DNA of 7,561 nucleotides from positions 1 to 7,561 of the forward strand of contig PXDR01000359.1 in assembly GCA_003566335.1 (NCBI GenBank), read 5' to 3'. Both the position numbers and the translations under genes were made by a program. The notes under the pieces were generated by a model. That model worked only from the letters and a program-made list of their open reading frames with translations, did not search any database and was not told where the DNA came from. This stretch comes from Cyanobacteria bacterium T3Sed10_344R1 (GTDB lineage: Bacteria; Cyanobacteriota; Cyanobacteriia; Phormidesmidales; Phormidesmidaceae). Shown in pieces: positions 1 to 5,859 of this stretch. Within the stretch, counting starts at the first letter, position 1, and every line of letters starts with the position of its first letter.

Positions 1-1661
1 AAGTTTACTTTCTGGCTACTGCTCGGTTCATTCTGGGTTAAGTCCAGAAAAATTCGCAGCGCTTCGACCGGAGGAGATGGGGGTTCGTGCTCCAGCACAA
101 AATCTTCCATCACGTCGTAGTTTTGAAAGCTGAGAGCCTCAACCCAGTCTGGGATCGCTGGCTCCGTCTCTACAGCAACATCACCAAACCGCTTGCCGTA
201 CTTACGTCGCACCGATCGCAGCGCATCTCGGTCTCCCTGTCGGCATTCCAGCAGGGCCATATAGACCTCTCGAAACTGACAACCGCCATCCAGAGCTTGG
301 GTCAGCAGCGAGATGGCGGTTTGGTAATCATCGTGAAGAAACGCCTGTAGCCCTTTCCGACCTAGCACTTCAGGGTGGTTAGGATCTAACTGTTCAGCTT
401 TACGGACGCACTTTATCGCTTCACCATAGCGCTGCATCCCGATCTGACAATCGGCAAGCCAGCAATACAACTTGGCTTGAACCGCCGACAAACGCGGTTC
501 AGGCCAGGCTTGAGGCGTACGCTTTGCCGCTTTTTGCACCCATGTCAGCAATTGATTGAGCAAGGACAACACCGCCTGATCATCTCGAGTCGCTCGCAAC
601 ACCGGGTAGAGTTGAACTGCCAACTGGGGATCAAACTCAGGCTGCTGCACAACCTTGCCCCAAAATAAGGCGGTGCAGTCGATCTCCTCTTCTTCCAGGG
701 CTTGTTGCCCCGCTAACAGCATGAGGGGACGGTAGAGCGCCTCAAGTTCTGGATAGTCTGCCATCACTTCCTCAGGAAACCGAAGGAAGACATGGGCCGC
801 ATCGTGAGGATTATCCTGCCGCAGTAAGTACAGTAAGTCCAAGACCCAAGCGGCATTACGGTGAGGCACGTCCGGCTGCTCTAGATCACACACATTCGCC
901 AAACGACGGTCACCGCTGTGGGTCGCTAGGGCCAGCCGCAGCGCTTGAGCCGCCGGATGCTTAGACCCCGTCCTTGAAGCTGCAAAACGGCTAGAACTAG
1001 GTGGCGGCATACCAATCAGCTCCTCAGCGGCGGACTGATCTCCGAGCAACTGGTGGGCGTAAGCAGGCCAGACCGATAAACAATCACCAGGGCTGGCAGG
1101 TCGCCCCATCTTTTTGAAGTGGGCCAAAGCCGCTTTAGGGTCACCCGCCTCCAACGCCAGGACTCCCCTCGCCCAGTGAAGCTGGGGGGCATAAAACCGT
1201 TGGGCCTGGGTTTCTACCAGATGGGCTACTTGGTCACTCTGGTGGTTGAGCAGCAGCAGTTTTAGGTAGCTACCGCCCAAGTCTTTGGGCAGAGTTTTAT
1301 GGTCAAAGGCTGCCTGAAATAGCCCTAACGCTTCGGCTGGTTTCTGCTGAGCCAGATAACATTTGGCTAATAGGTGATAGGTCTCAAGATGAGAATCTAG
1401 GGCGAGGGCCTGACTAAGGGCTGATTCCGCGTTGATGTGTCGGCCCTGTTCATACTCGTACTGACCTTGCTGTCGCAAGATATCCGCCTCAGTCAGGCTC
1501 AGCGTTTGATCAGTACCCTGCTTCTGGGCCTGACGGAGTTTACTCAAAGCCTGAGAATATCGACCCTGGGCGATCAAACGCTGCAATTTTTGGTCTAAGC
1601 CTTGGTTCCCTTCCGGGGTCTTGCGGGTTTTCTGGTTCTGGCGTTTTTTTCGCTTAGCCAA
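1..1661 (-). CDS. TPR-repeat protein, 3' end beyond the window (partial)
   Basis: The minus-strand frame is open from 1661 to the left edge, giving 553 codons with no stop, so the C-terminus is missing. The N-terminus is very basic (AKRKKRQNQKTRK, residues 2-14). It is followed by tetratricopeptide-like helical pairs at about residues 22-55, 61-94 and 95-128, with a more diverged helical middle. Clear TPRs return at about 395-428 (WLADCQIGMQRYGEAIKCVR) and 429-458. A Pro-rich acidic stretch (EHEPPSPP) lies near 524-531. There is no signal peptide or membrane segment, so it is probably a cytoplasmic scaffold or adaptor. The start is TTG at 1661-1659: a TGA stop lies in frame at 1679-1677, AGGAGG sits six bases upstream, and the first in-frame ATG comes far inside. 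The partner is unknown. TPR folds bind proteins, and nothing here shows which. It is co-directional with the flavoprotein upstream, 130 bp away. It contains no perfect HIP1 octamer, unlike the rest of the window. Confidence 0.88.
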   Translation of the reverse strand, partial: MAKRKKRQNQKTRKTPEGNQGLDQKLQRLIAQGRYSQALSKLRQAQKQGTDQTLSLTEADILRQQGQYEYEQGRHINAESALSQALALDSHLETYHLLAKCYLAQQKPAEALGLFQAAFDHKTLPKDLGGSYLKLLLLNHQSDQVAHLVETQAQRFYAPQLHWARGVLALEAGDPKAALAHFKKMGRPASPGDCLSVWPAYAHQLLGDQSAAEELIGMPPPSSSRFAASRTGSKHPAAQALRLALATHSGDRRLANVCDLEQPDVPHRNAAWVLDLLYLLRQDNPHDAAHVFLRFPEEVMADYPELEALYRPLMLLAGQQALEEEEIDCTALFWGKVVQQPEFDPQLAVQLYPVLRATRDDQAVLSLLNQLLTWVQKAAKRTPQAWPEPRLSAVQAKLYCWLADCQIGMQRYGEAIKCVRKAEQLDPNHPEVLGRKGLQAFLHDDYQTAISLLTQALDGGCQFREVYMALLECRQGDRDALRSVRRKYGKRFGDVAVETEPAIPDWVEALSFQNYDVMEDFVLEHEPPSPPVEALRIFLDLTQNEPSSSQKVN

Positions 1662-1791
1662 CGGAAGCCTCCTGGGTCACATCACGGCACGCCCATCAAC
1701 GATCCGTTGCGGGCCTACTGCTGTCTGCATTTTATCAAGTTGGCTGAGGGAGACATTGCACCGCCCCTATTGGTGGCAAGGCGCTGGCGGT
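1662..1791 (-). promoter_or_regulatory. Intergenic leader upstream of the TPR gene, possible promoter
   Basis: This 130-bp gap separates the flavoprotein stop from the TPR start. Reading the minus strand, an extended -10-like element TGATAAAAT lies at 1737-1729 without a convincing -35. Downstream of it is a dyad with arms GCCC/CAACG at 1691-1701 and CGTTG/GGGC at 1705-1714, which would fold in the leader just before the ribosome binding site. A six-bp inverted repeat ACCGCC/GGCGGT (1760-1765 and 1786-1791) abuts the flavoprotein stop but has no T-run, so it is a poor terminator. The TPR gene may be read from its own promoter, by read-through, or both. Confidence 0.25.
1668..1673 (-). promoter_or_regulatory. 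Ribosome binding site fixing a TTG start
   Basis: AGGAGG on the minus strand, six bases before TTG at 1661-1659. It is a perfect anti-16S match. An in-frame stop immediately upstream (1679-1677) excludes longer starts, so this site decides the start of the TPR protein. Confidence 0.8.
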
Positions 1792-3039
1792 CTAGGCTCG
1801 TAGAGCCTGTCGCAGGGCTGGTTTGGTCAATGCCGGGACAATGCGATCGCAGGCCAATCTGCCACCAAATAGATTCCGAGCCACCGGGCCAAGCTGAAGT
1901 GCTGCTGCGCCGCCCATGACAAAAAGATTGCAGCCGGGCCAGCGCAAATGCTGATCCAAAACCGGCAGACCCTTCACCCAAGGAATAGGATAGGCCGCCC
2001 GCACCGGAGCCAGCAGGGGCCATTGCTGCACGTTTAGGGTTTGGCCCGTCGCCAGCCAGATTCGATGAATATCAAGGCTGCTGAGACAGTCATGGTCAGT
2101 AGCTTGGCGGCACTGCACCTGCCAGGCTGTGCCCTGCCATTCCGCCTGGCGCACTTCGCAATGGTTATAGAAGCGCAAATTTCCCTGCCGCTCCTGCCGC
2201 CGCAACTGCATCATCACCGCCGGGGTGAGAGAGCCGCCGTTGCGGGCCGATTGAATCATCTGCCAGCGACTATCCCAGCAGGGTTCGGCCTGAAAGCCTT
2301 TGAGATACTTTGGCCCCAGCCAACCGGCATCGGCATCAAACAGCTTGGCGTAAAATTCCCGGCGGGCCATCATGATCACCTCAGCACCTCGGGCGATCGC
2401 ACCTAAAGCCAAATGTCCACTGGTCAGACCGCTGCCCACAATCAGGATGCGCTCTCCCCGCAAGCAGAGCTGCCGCAGATCCACCTGACTGGAATGACAG
2501 AGACGATCTGGTGGGTAGGACAAGGCAGGGTGCTGAGCCCAGGCGGGTCGGTGGGGAGAACCGCCTGCGATCGCCAACACCACCCGCTTGGCGACTAGCT
2601 GCCGACCGTCTGCCAACTGAAGCTGAAATCCGGGGCTGCGGAGCCGAGGCTCAATCCGCTGCACCTGGGCTGGAATTACCCGGCTGATCAGCTGCCAACG
2701 TTGGATTACGTCTTGGCAAAAGTCGTGAAAGAGGCCAGTGCTGGGCAGGGCATAGGGGGGAAACAGCTCGTCGGGCCGAGGTTCGGCAAAGCTGCGTAGG
2801 GCGTGGGGATTGGGGTCAGGGTGATGAACCGCCGGGGAGCGCAGATGGGGAATCTCTAGGGCGGCGAACTGGTGGTGCCATTGCTGCATCCAGGTTCCGG
2901 CTGGATCAAGCACCACAAACTGCGATCGCAGGGCCGCTTTTTTCTGCAATAAATGGGTGACTAGGGTAAGCGCTTGAGGTCCTGCACCGACAATAGCAAT
3001 ATCGACAAACTGCGGTAGCGGCGTTGAGGTTGCGGGCAT
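1792..3039 (-). CDS. FAD/NAD(P)H-binding flavoprotein, lysine/ornithine N-monooxygenase-like fold
   Basis: A protein of 415 residues from ATG at 3039, or 417 from an in-frame TTG at 3045; positions below count from the TTG. An N-terminal Rossmann FAD motif is seen as IAIVGAGPQA (16-25), with an acidic strand end in VVLDPAGTW (44-52). A second nucleotide-binding motif ILIVGSGLTSGHLA (200-213) should bind NADPH. LATGQT (331-336) matches the ATG motif of class B flavin monooxygenases. A C-terminal segment FVMGGAAALQLGPVARNLFGG (375-395) matches the end of the FAD domain. Order and length fit the cyanobacterial FAD/NAD(P)-binding proteins related to SidA/IucD N-hydroxylases. The substrate cannot be read from the sequence, and oxidoreductase rather than hydroxylase activity is possible. 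It is transcribed divergently from the COG0523-like operon and shares its control region with the Fur/Zur-type site. An AGG lies 10 nt before the TTG and 16 nt before the ATG, so the TTG is a real alternative start. Confidence 0.85.
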   Translation of the reverse strand: MPATSTPLPQFVDIAIVGAGPQALTLVTHLLQKKAALRSQFVVLDPAGTWMQQWHHQFAALEIPHLRSPAVHHPDPNPHALRSFAEPRPDELFPPYALPSTGLFHDFCQDVIQRWQLISRVIPAQVQRIEPRLRSPGFQLQLADGRQLVAKRVVLAIAGGSPHRPAWAQHPALSYPPDRLCHSSQVDLRQLCLRGERILIVGSGLTSGHLALGAIARGAEVIMMARREFYAKLFDADAGWLGPKYLKGFQAEPCWDSRWQMIQSARNGGSLTPAVMMQLRRQERQGNLRFYNHCEVRQAEWQGTAWQVQCRQATDHDCLSSLDIHRIWLATGQTLNVQQWPLLAPVRAAYPIPWVKGLPVLDQHLRWPGCNLFVMGGAAALQLGPVARNLFGGRLACDRIVPALTKPALRQALRA

Positions 3040-3055
3040 GGGCAAAGAAGCGTGA

Positions 3056-3097
3056 CCTGAAAATTTGTCCCTGAAAATTTGTCCCTAAAAATTTGTT
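3056..3097. repeat. Three tandem 14-bp repeats in the flavoprotein leader
   Basis: CCTGAAAATTTGTC occurs at 3056-3069 and 3070-3083. A third copy with two changes (CCTAAAAATTTGTT) occupies 3084-3097. On the minus strand the unit reads GACAAATTTTCAGG. The array ends 10-16 nt before the flavoprotein start, so it lies in the promoter or 5' leader of that gene. The AGG of the first copy may act as its weak ribosome binding site. Confidence 0.85.
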
Positions 3098-3140
3098 AGG
3101 GTGCGATCGCAGCTTCAGCCGCTTGAGCGTCTAACAAATT
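3090..3140. repeat. Perfect 10-bp inverted repeat around a HIP1 site
   Basis: AATTTGTTAG (3090-3099) and CTAACAAATT (3131-3140) are exact reverse complements separated by 31 bases. The left arm overlaps the third tandem repeat, so the right arm is an inverted fourth copy of its core. No T-run follows on either strand, so it does not look like a terminator. A protein-binding dyad or cruciform fits better. Confidence 0.6.
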
Positions 3141-3205
3141 GCGATCGCCATCGCCGCCAGCTAAGCGCTGCGATCGCGGCAAAGATACCGTAAGATAGTC
3201 CAGAA

Positions 3206-3220
3206 TGATAATCGTTCTCA
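3206..3220 (+). promoter_or_regulatory. Fur/Zur-family operator in the divergent promoter region
   Basis: TGATAATCGTTCTCA has the 7-1-7 architecture of Fur-family boxes. The left half is a perfect TGATAAT, and the right half differs at two positions from the cyanobacterial Zur consensus TGATAAT-N-ATTATCA. Aligned to the classical 19-bp E. coli Fur box (3201-3219 here), it matches 15 of 19. Sequence alone cannot separate Zur from Fur (or PerR). It ends 75 bp before the COG0523-like start and lies about 165 bp from the flavoprotein start. It overlaps or abuts -10-like sequences (TATTGT 3221-3226, TATCAT 3226-3231), consistent with repression of the rightward operon and possibly of both sides. 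Confidence 0.6.
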
Positions 3221-3295
3221 TATTGTATCATCGGTTGATCTGCTAGCCCCCCGCTTCGGCCCAGTGCCGGTCTGACCTTCTCTTTTGTTCTTCCT

Positions 3296-4078
3296 ATGCC
3301 CACCCTCATTGCTGTCTCAGGCCCCGCTGGTAGCGGTAAAACCACCTGGATCAGCCAGTTTTTTCAAGCCGCGCCAGACTCGCCCCAGTTCTATTTGAGT
3401 CCAGGGCTGGGCGATATCTCGGTTGACCTGGCCCGGATTGGCTACCGTTTTCCCTTGGTGCAGGTGATTCCTGAGAACCAGATTCAAATTGCCCTAACGG
3501 CCCTGCCTGAAACCGCGACGGTCTACATCGAGCTGGGCTTTCACCTCGATTTGAACTCGCCGTTTTTTGCCGCGCTGCCCTGTCGGCGGGTGGCGGTGGT
3601 GCCGCCCGACCTGACCCAGTCGATTTGGCATGACTGGGCTGACGAGGTGATCCCCGGCAACCCGGCGTTGCCAGAGACTAATTGGCCCGCAGCCCTACTC
3701 GAAAAACCGCCCCAGCTTTGGCGATCTGCCCTGATGGGCCAGGTATTCGATCCGCCCAGCCTAGATGCGATTTGGGCGGAGCTGACCGGAGGGGCTTATG
3801 GCGCGGTGCAGCGGGCTAAGGGCATTTTTGAAATGCCGGATGGCCGTGCCTTTTACATCGACTTTGTGGCCGGACTGCCCGGCAGTGAATATGTAGAGCT
3901 GCAAATTCCCCGCTGGCTCTCAGGACGCCCCCAGCGCTACAGCGGCATTGAGGTAACGGGCTGGAGTCTAGATACCGCTGCGATCGCCCAGATCATTCTC
4001 GACGGCTGCTTAACCGAAGAGGTGATCGCCCAATACCAGGCCCAAGTCCTGGCGGCTGACCCAGCCGTTGCCCCGTGA
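3296..4078 (+). CDS. Short CobW/COG0523-like P-loop NTPase lacking CxCC
   Basis: A protein of 260 residues. Walker A is GPAGSGKTT (9-17). VYIELGF (76-82) corresponds to the family's IxE-T-G Walker B region. ADEVIPGN (115-122) sits where the family has the ADxIVLNKxD guanine motif, but Lys and Asp are absent. The C-terminal part shows the CobW_C pattern, AVQRAKGIFEMPDGRAFYIDF (170-190) and RYSGIEVTGWSLDTAAIAQI (214-233). COG0523 proteins are GTPases that deliver zinc, cobalt or other metals and normally have about 320-400 residues, with GCxCC before Walker B. Here the first Cys is residue 96, so that motif is missing and the protein is short. Nucleotide binding is likely; GTP specificity and metal binding are uncertain. 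The ATG at 3296 has no clear ribosome binding site. It is the first gene of a likely three-gene operon behind a Fur/Zur-type site, 40 bp before the phosphoesterase gene. Confidence 0.75.
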   Translation: MPTLIAVSGPAGSGKTTWISQFFQAAPDSPQFYLSPGLGDISVDLARIGYRFPLVQVIPENQIQIALTALPETATVYIELGFHLDLNSPFFAALPCRRVAVVPPDLTQSIWHDWADEVIPGNPALPETNWPAALLEKPPQLWRSALMGQVFDPPSLDAIWAELTGGAYGAVQRAKGIFEMPDGRAFYIDFVAGLPGSEYVELQIPRWLSGRPQRYSGIEVTGWSLDTAAIAQIILDGCLTEEVIAQYQAQVLAADPAVAP

Positions 4079-4118
4079 ACTTTACCTTCCCACCCAGGCC
4101 CACCCAGAATTTTTGCCC

Positions 4119-4931
4119 ATGAAACTTGCCGTTATCTCCTGCATTCACGGGAATTACGAAGCCCTGAATGCGGTGCTCTCTGACATTGACGATCACCAGG
4201 CCGACCAAATTTACTGCCTGGGGGATCTCGTCGGCTATGGCCCTCACCCCAATGCTGTGGTTGAGATGATTCGTAGCCTGGATATTCCCACCTGCCAAGG
4301 CTGTTGGGATGAGGACATCGTGGAAGGGCTCAACGCCTGTGAATGCAGCTACCCCTCCCAACTGGCCGAGCAGCGAGGTCGCCAGGCCCATGAGTGGACA
4401 AACCAGGTGATTCACCCAGAAGTGCGGGACTATCTGGCGACCTTGCCTCTGACCCTGCGCCAGGACAATCTCTGCTTTGTCCACGGCAGCCCCAACAGTC
4501 AGCATGAGTACCTGCTGCAAGATATGGATGGGTTTGTCGCTCTAGAACGGGTGCTGGCGACCGAGGCGGATGTCCTGTTCTGCGGCCATACCCATATCCC
4601 CTATGTGCGCCAACTCAACCACGGCAAGCTGTCTGTCAGCATTCAGCAGCCGGGGCAGTCGGCCCAGTCGCAACAGTTTGAGGCTCCCCTCAAGTCGATT
4701 ATTAACGCGGGGTCAGTGGGAGAACCCCGCCACGGGCGGCCCAATGCCACCTACGTGATCTATGACACCGAGACGGCAGCCACTACCCTGCGGGAAGTCC
4801 CCTACGACTATCAAAAAACCTGTGCCGACATCATCGAGAAAGGGCTACCGCCGGTATTCGCCTGGCGGCTGGCCCAGGGGTTGGAGTTTGCTGAGCGGGC
4901 AGAAGATCCAGAGCACGTCTGTCAGCGGTAG
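4119..4931 (+). CDS. Calcineurin-like metallophosphoesterase with Cys-substituted metal ligands
   Basis: A protein of 270 residues of the YfcE/MJ0936-type metallophosphoesterase family. The scaffold is complete: VISCIHGN (5-12), YCLGDLVGYGPHPN (32-45), CQGCWDED (59-66), FVHGSPN (120-126), FCGHTHIPY (154-162) and the C-terminal INAGSVGEPRHG. Family proteins read SDIHGN and GNHD. Here the first Asp is Cys8 (codon TGC) and the Asn is Cys62 (TGT), while His10, Asp36, His122, His157 and His159 are kept. By family knowledge Asp8 binds metal 1 and Asn62 metal 2, so each metal would gain one thiolate. More Cys lie at 74 and 76 (ACEC). Activity and substrate are unknown; family members act on phosphodiesters, phosphoproteins or nucleotides. 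The ATG at 4119 starts exactly at the conserved strand MKLAVIS; a TTG at 4068 would overlap the upstream gene and add unconserved residues. It is probably cytoplasmic and co-transcribed with both neighbours. Confidence 0.9.
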   Translation: MKLAVISCIHGNYEALNAVLSDIDDHQADQIYCLGDLVGYGPHPNAVVEMIRSLDIPTCQGCWDEDIVEGLNACECSYPSQLAEQRGRQAHEWTNQVIHPEVRDYLATLPLTLRQDNLCFVHGSPNSQHEYLLQDMDGFVALERVLATEADVLFCGHTHIPYVRQLNHGKLSVSIQQPGQSAQSQQFEAPLKSIINAGSVGEPRHGRPNATYVIYDTETAATTLREVPYDYQKTCADIIEKGLPPVFAWRLAQGLEFAERAEDPEHVCQR

Positions 4932-4985
4932 TCGCTGCACACAACACCGCGAAAAACGCAGGGACTCAGACACAAGCAAGTCATC

Positions 4986-4992
4986 GGGAGAG
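4986..4992 (+). promoter_or_regulatory. Ribosome binding site of the second phosphoesterase
   Basis: GGGAGAG lies five bases before ATG 4998. It is the only convincing ribosome binding site in the rightward operon. The second paralogue may therefore be translated more efficiently than the two genes before it. Confidence 0.6.
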
Positions 4993-4997
4993 AAACT

Positions 4998-5747
4998 ATG
5001 GCGCACTGGGCAATTCTCAGCGGCATTGAAGGCAATTTAGCCGCCTATGAGGCCGTGCTGGCAGACATTAAACGGCTGCGGCAGACGGTGACTGAGCTGT
5101 TTATTTTGGGAGATGTGATCGGTCTCCAGGGAAATAATGAGGGAGTGGTAGCCCGGCTGCGATCGCCCCAGCCTGGGGAACTGATTCCCCAAGTCTGTAC
5201 GGGCTGGTGGGAAGAACAGGCTTTAAGCCTCTACGGACTGCGGGGCTTGCCTGATGCGCCAGAGTTGCGGGCTAGTCAGGGGCAGGGAGCGGTGAAGCAC
5301 CTGTGGGATGACCTCTCCCGGGAGACGGTGCAGTGGCTCAATAGTTTGAGCTTTGGCTTTTTTGAGTTGGACTGTCTGTTAATTCATGGCAGCACCGTCA
5401 GCTATGACGATGCGCTGACCCCAGAAACCCCGGTGATGGTGATGTGCGATCGCATCATGCGCGCCAACGCCAACAATCTCTTCTGCGGTCGGTCGGGTCA
5501 AACCTTTGAATACCACCTGCGTAGCGGCAGCATTCCCTCCACCGTCACCACCCTAGATCAAGCCACAGACCAAGAAGGCCAGAGTCTCCAGCCCTGGCAG
5601 GTGGTAGGGGTCGGTTGCGTGGGGCGTCCGGGCCAGCCCCCCACCTACACTCTTTACAATCCCGGCAGCAATCAGGTGACCTTCAAAACCGTCACTCCCG
5701 CTGGCGTTAGGGGATTCGGGCGATCGCCTGCGCAACCCCGCCGTTAG
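4998..5747 (+). CDS. Degenerate metallophosphoesterase paralogue, probable pseudo-enzyme
   Basis: A protein of 249 residues with the same fold order as its upstream neighbour. ILSGIEGNLAAYEAVLADI (6-24) replaces SDIHGN, so Asp becomes Gly9 and His becomes Glu11. FILGDVIG (35-42) keeps Asp39. CTGWWEEQAL (67-76) replaces GNHD, with Trp70 for Asn. LIHGSTVSYDD (128-138) keeps His130. FCGRSGQ (162-168) replaces GHTH, so both His are lost (Arg165, Gly167). Five of seven usual ligands are gone, so a binuclear metal site and normal catalysis are unlikely. The frame is intact, the fold motifs remain and there is a good ribosome binding site, which argues for a selected role rather than decay: a partner or regulator of the upstream paralogue, or a sensor. 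The pair looks like an old tandem duplication. The C-terminal tail (VRGFGRSPAQPRR) is basic and encoded across a HIP1 site. It is the last gene of the operon, ending before a hairpin. Confidence 0.83.
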   Translation: MAHWAILSGIEGNLAAYEAVLADIKRLRQTVTELFILGDVIGLQGNNEGVVARLRSPQPGELIPQVCTGWWEEQALSLYGLRGLPDAPELRASQGQGAVKHLWDDLSRETVQWLNSLSFGFFELDCLLIHGSTVSYDDALTPETPVMVMCDRIMRANANNLFCGRSGQTFEYHLRSGSIPSTVTTLDQATDQEGQSLQPWQVVGVGCVGRPGQPPTYTLYNPGSNQVTFKTVTPAGVRGFGRSPAQPRR

Positions 5748-5778
5748 GTTCGCGTCCCCACATAGGGGGTGCGCCAGC

Positions 5779-5839
5779 CCTGGCAAACCAAAGAATCGGC
5801 CTTCCCCCTGATGGGTAGAAAACCGATTCTCAAGCCAGG
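5779..5839. terminator. Hairpin between convergent genes, possible bidirectional terminator
   Basis: There are two nested inverted repeats: CCTGGC (5779-5784) with GCCAGG (5834-5839), and inside it AGAATCGG (5792-5799) with CCGATTCT (5823-5830). The loop is 23 bases. It lies 31 bp after the second phosphoesterase stop and 20 bp after the PEP-CTERM stop. There is no proper T-run; on the minus strand the inner stem is followed by the mildly T-rich TTGGTTT. A transcription stop is plausible from position, and the structure itself is only moderately strong. Confidence 0.4.
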
Positions 5840-5859
5840 CCAGAGTTCAGGCTGCAATC

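Noticed and set aside
87..668. Plus-strand frames of 87 and 63 codons
   Set aside because: Both lie antisense to the continuous TPR reading frame, which has clear repeat motifs; they look like shadows.
1760..1791. Six-bp inverted repeat as flavoprotein terminator
   Set aside because: It is a short stem with a 20-base loop, and no T-run follows on the minus strand.
1715..2406. Short frames overlapping the flavoprotein 3' half
   Set aside because: The flavoprotein frame carries the NADPH, ATG and C-terminal FAD motifs here; the overlapping frames show no domain features.
3115..3345. Minus-strand 76-codon frame across the control region
   Set aside because: It runs through the Fur/Zur box, two HIP1 sites and the antisense of the COG0523-like start, and has low-complexity composition with no recognisable motif.
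4068..4118. TTG at 4068 as an upstream start of the first phosphoesterase
   Set aside because: It would overlap the COG0523-like gene and add 17 residues before the conserved strand MKLAVIS. The ATG at 4119 fits the family N-terminus exactly.
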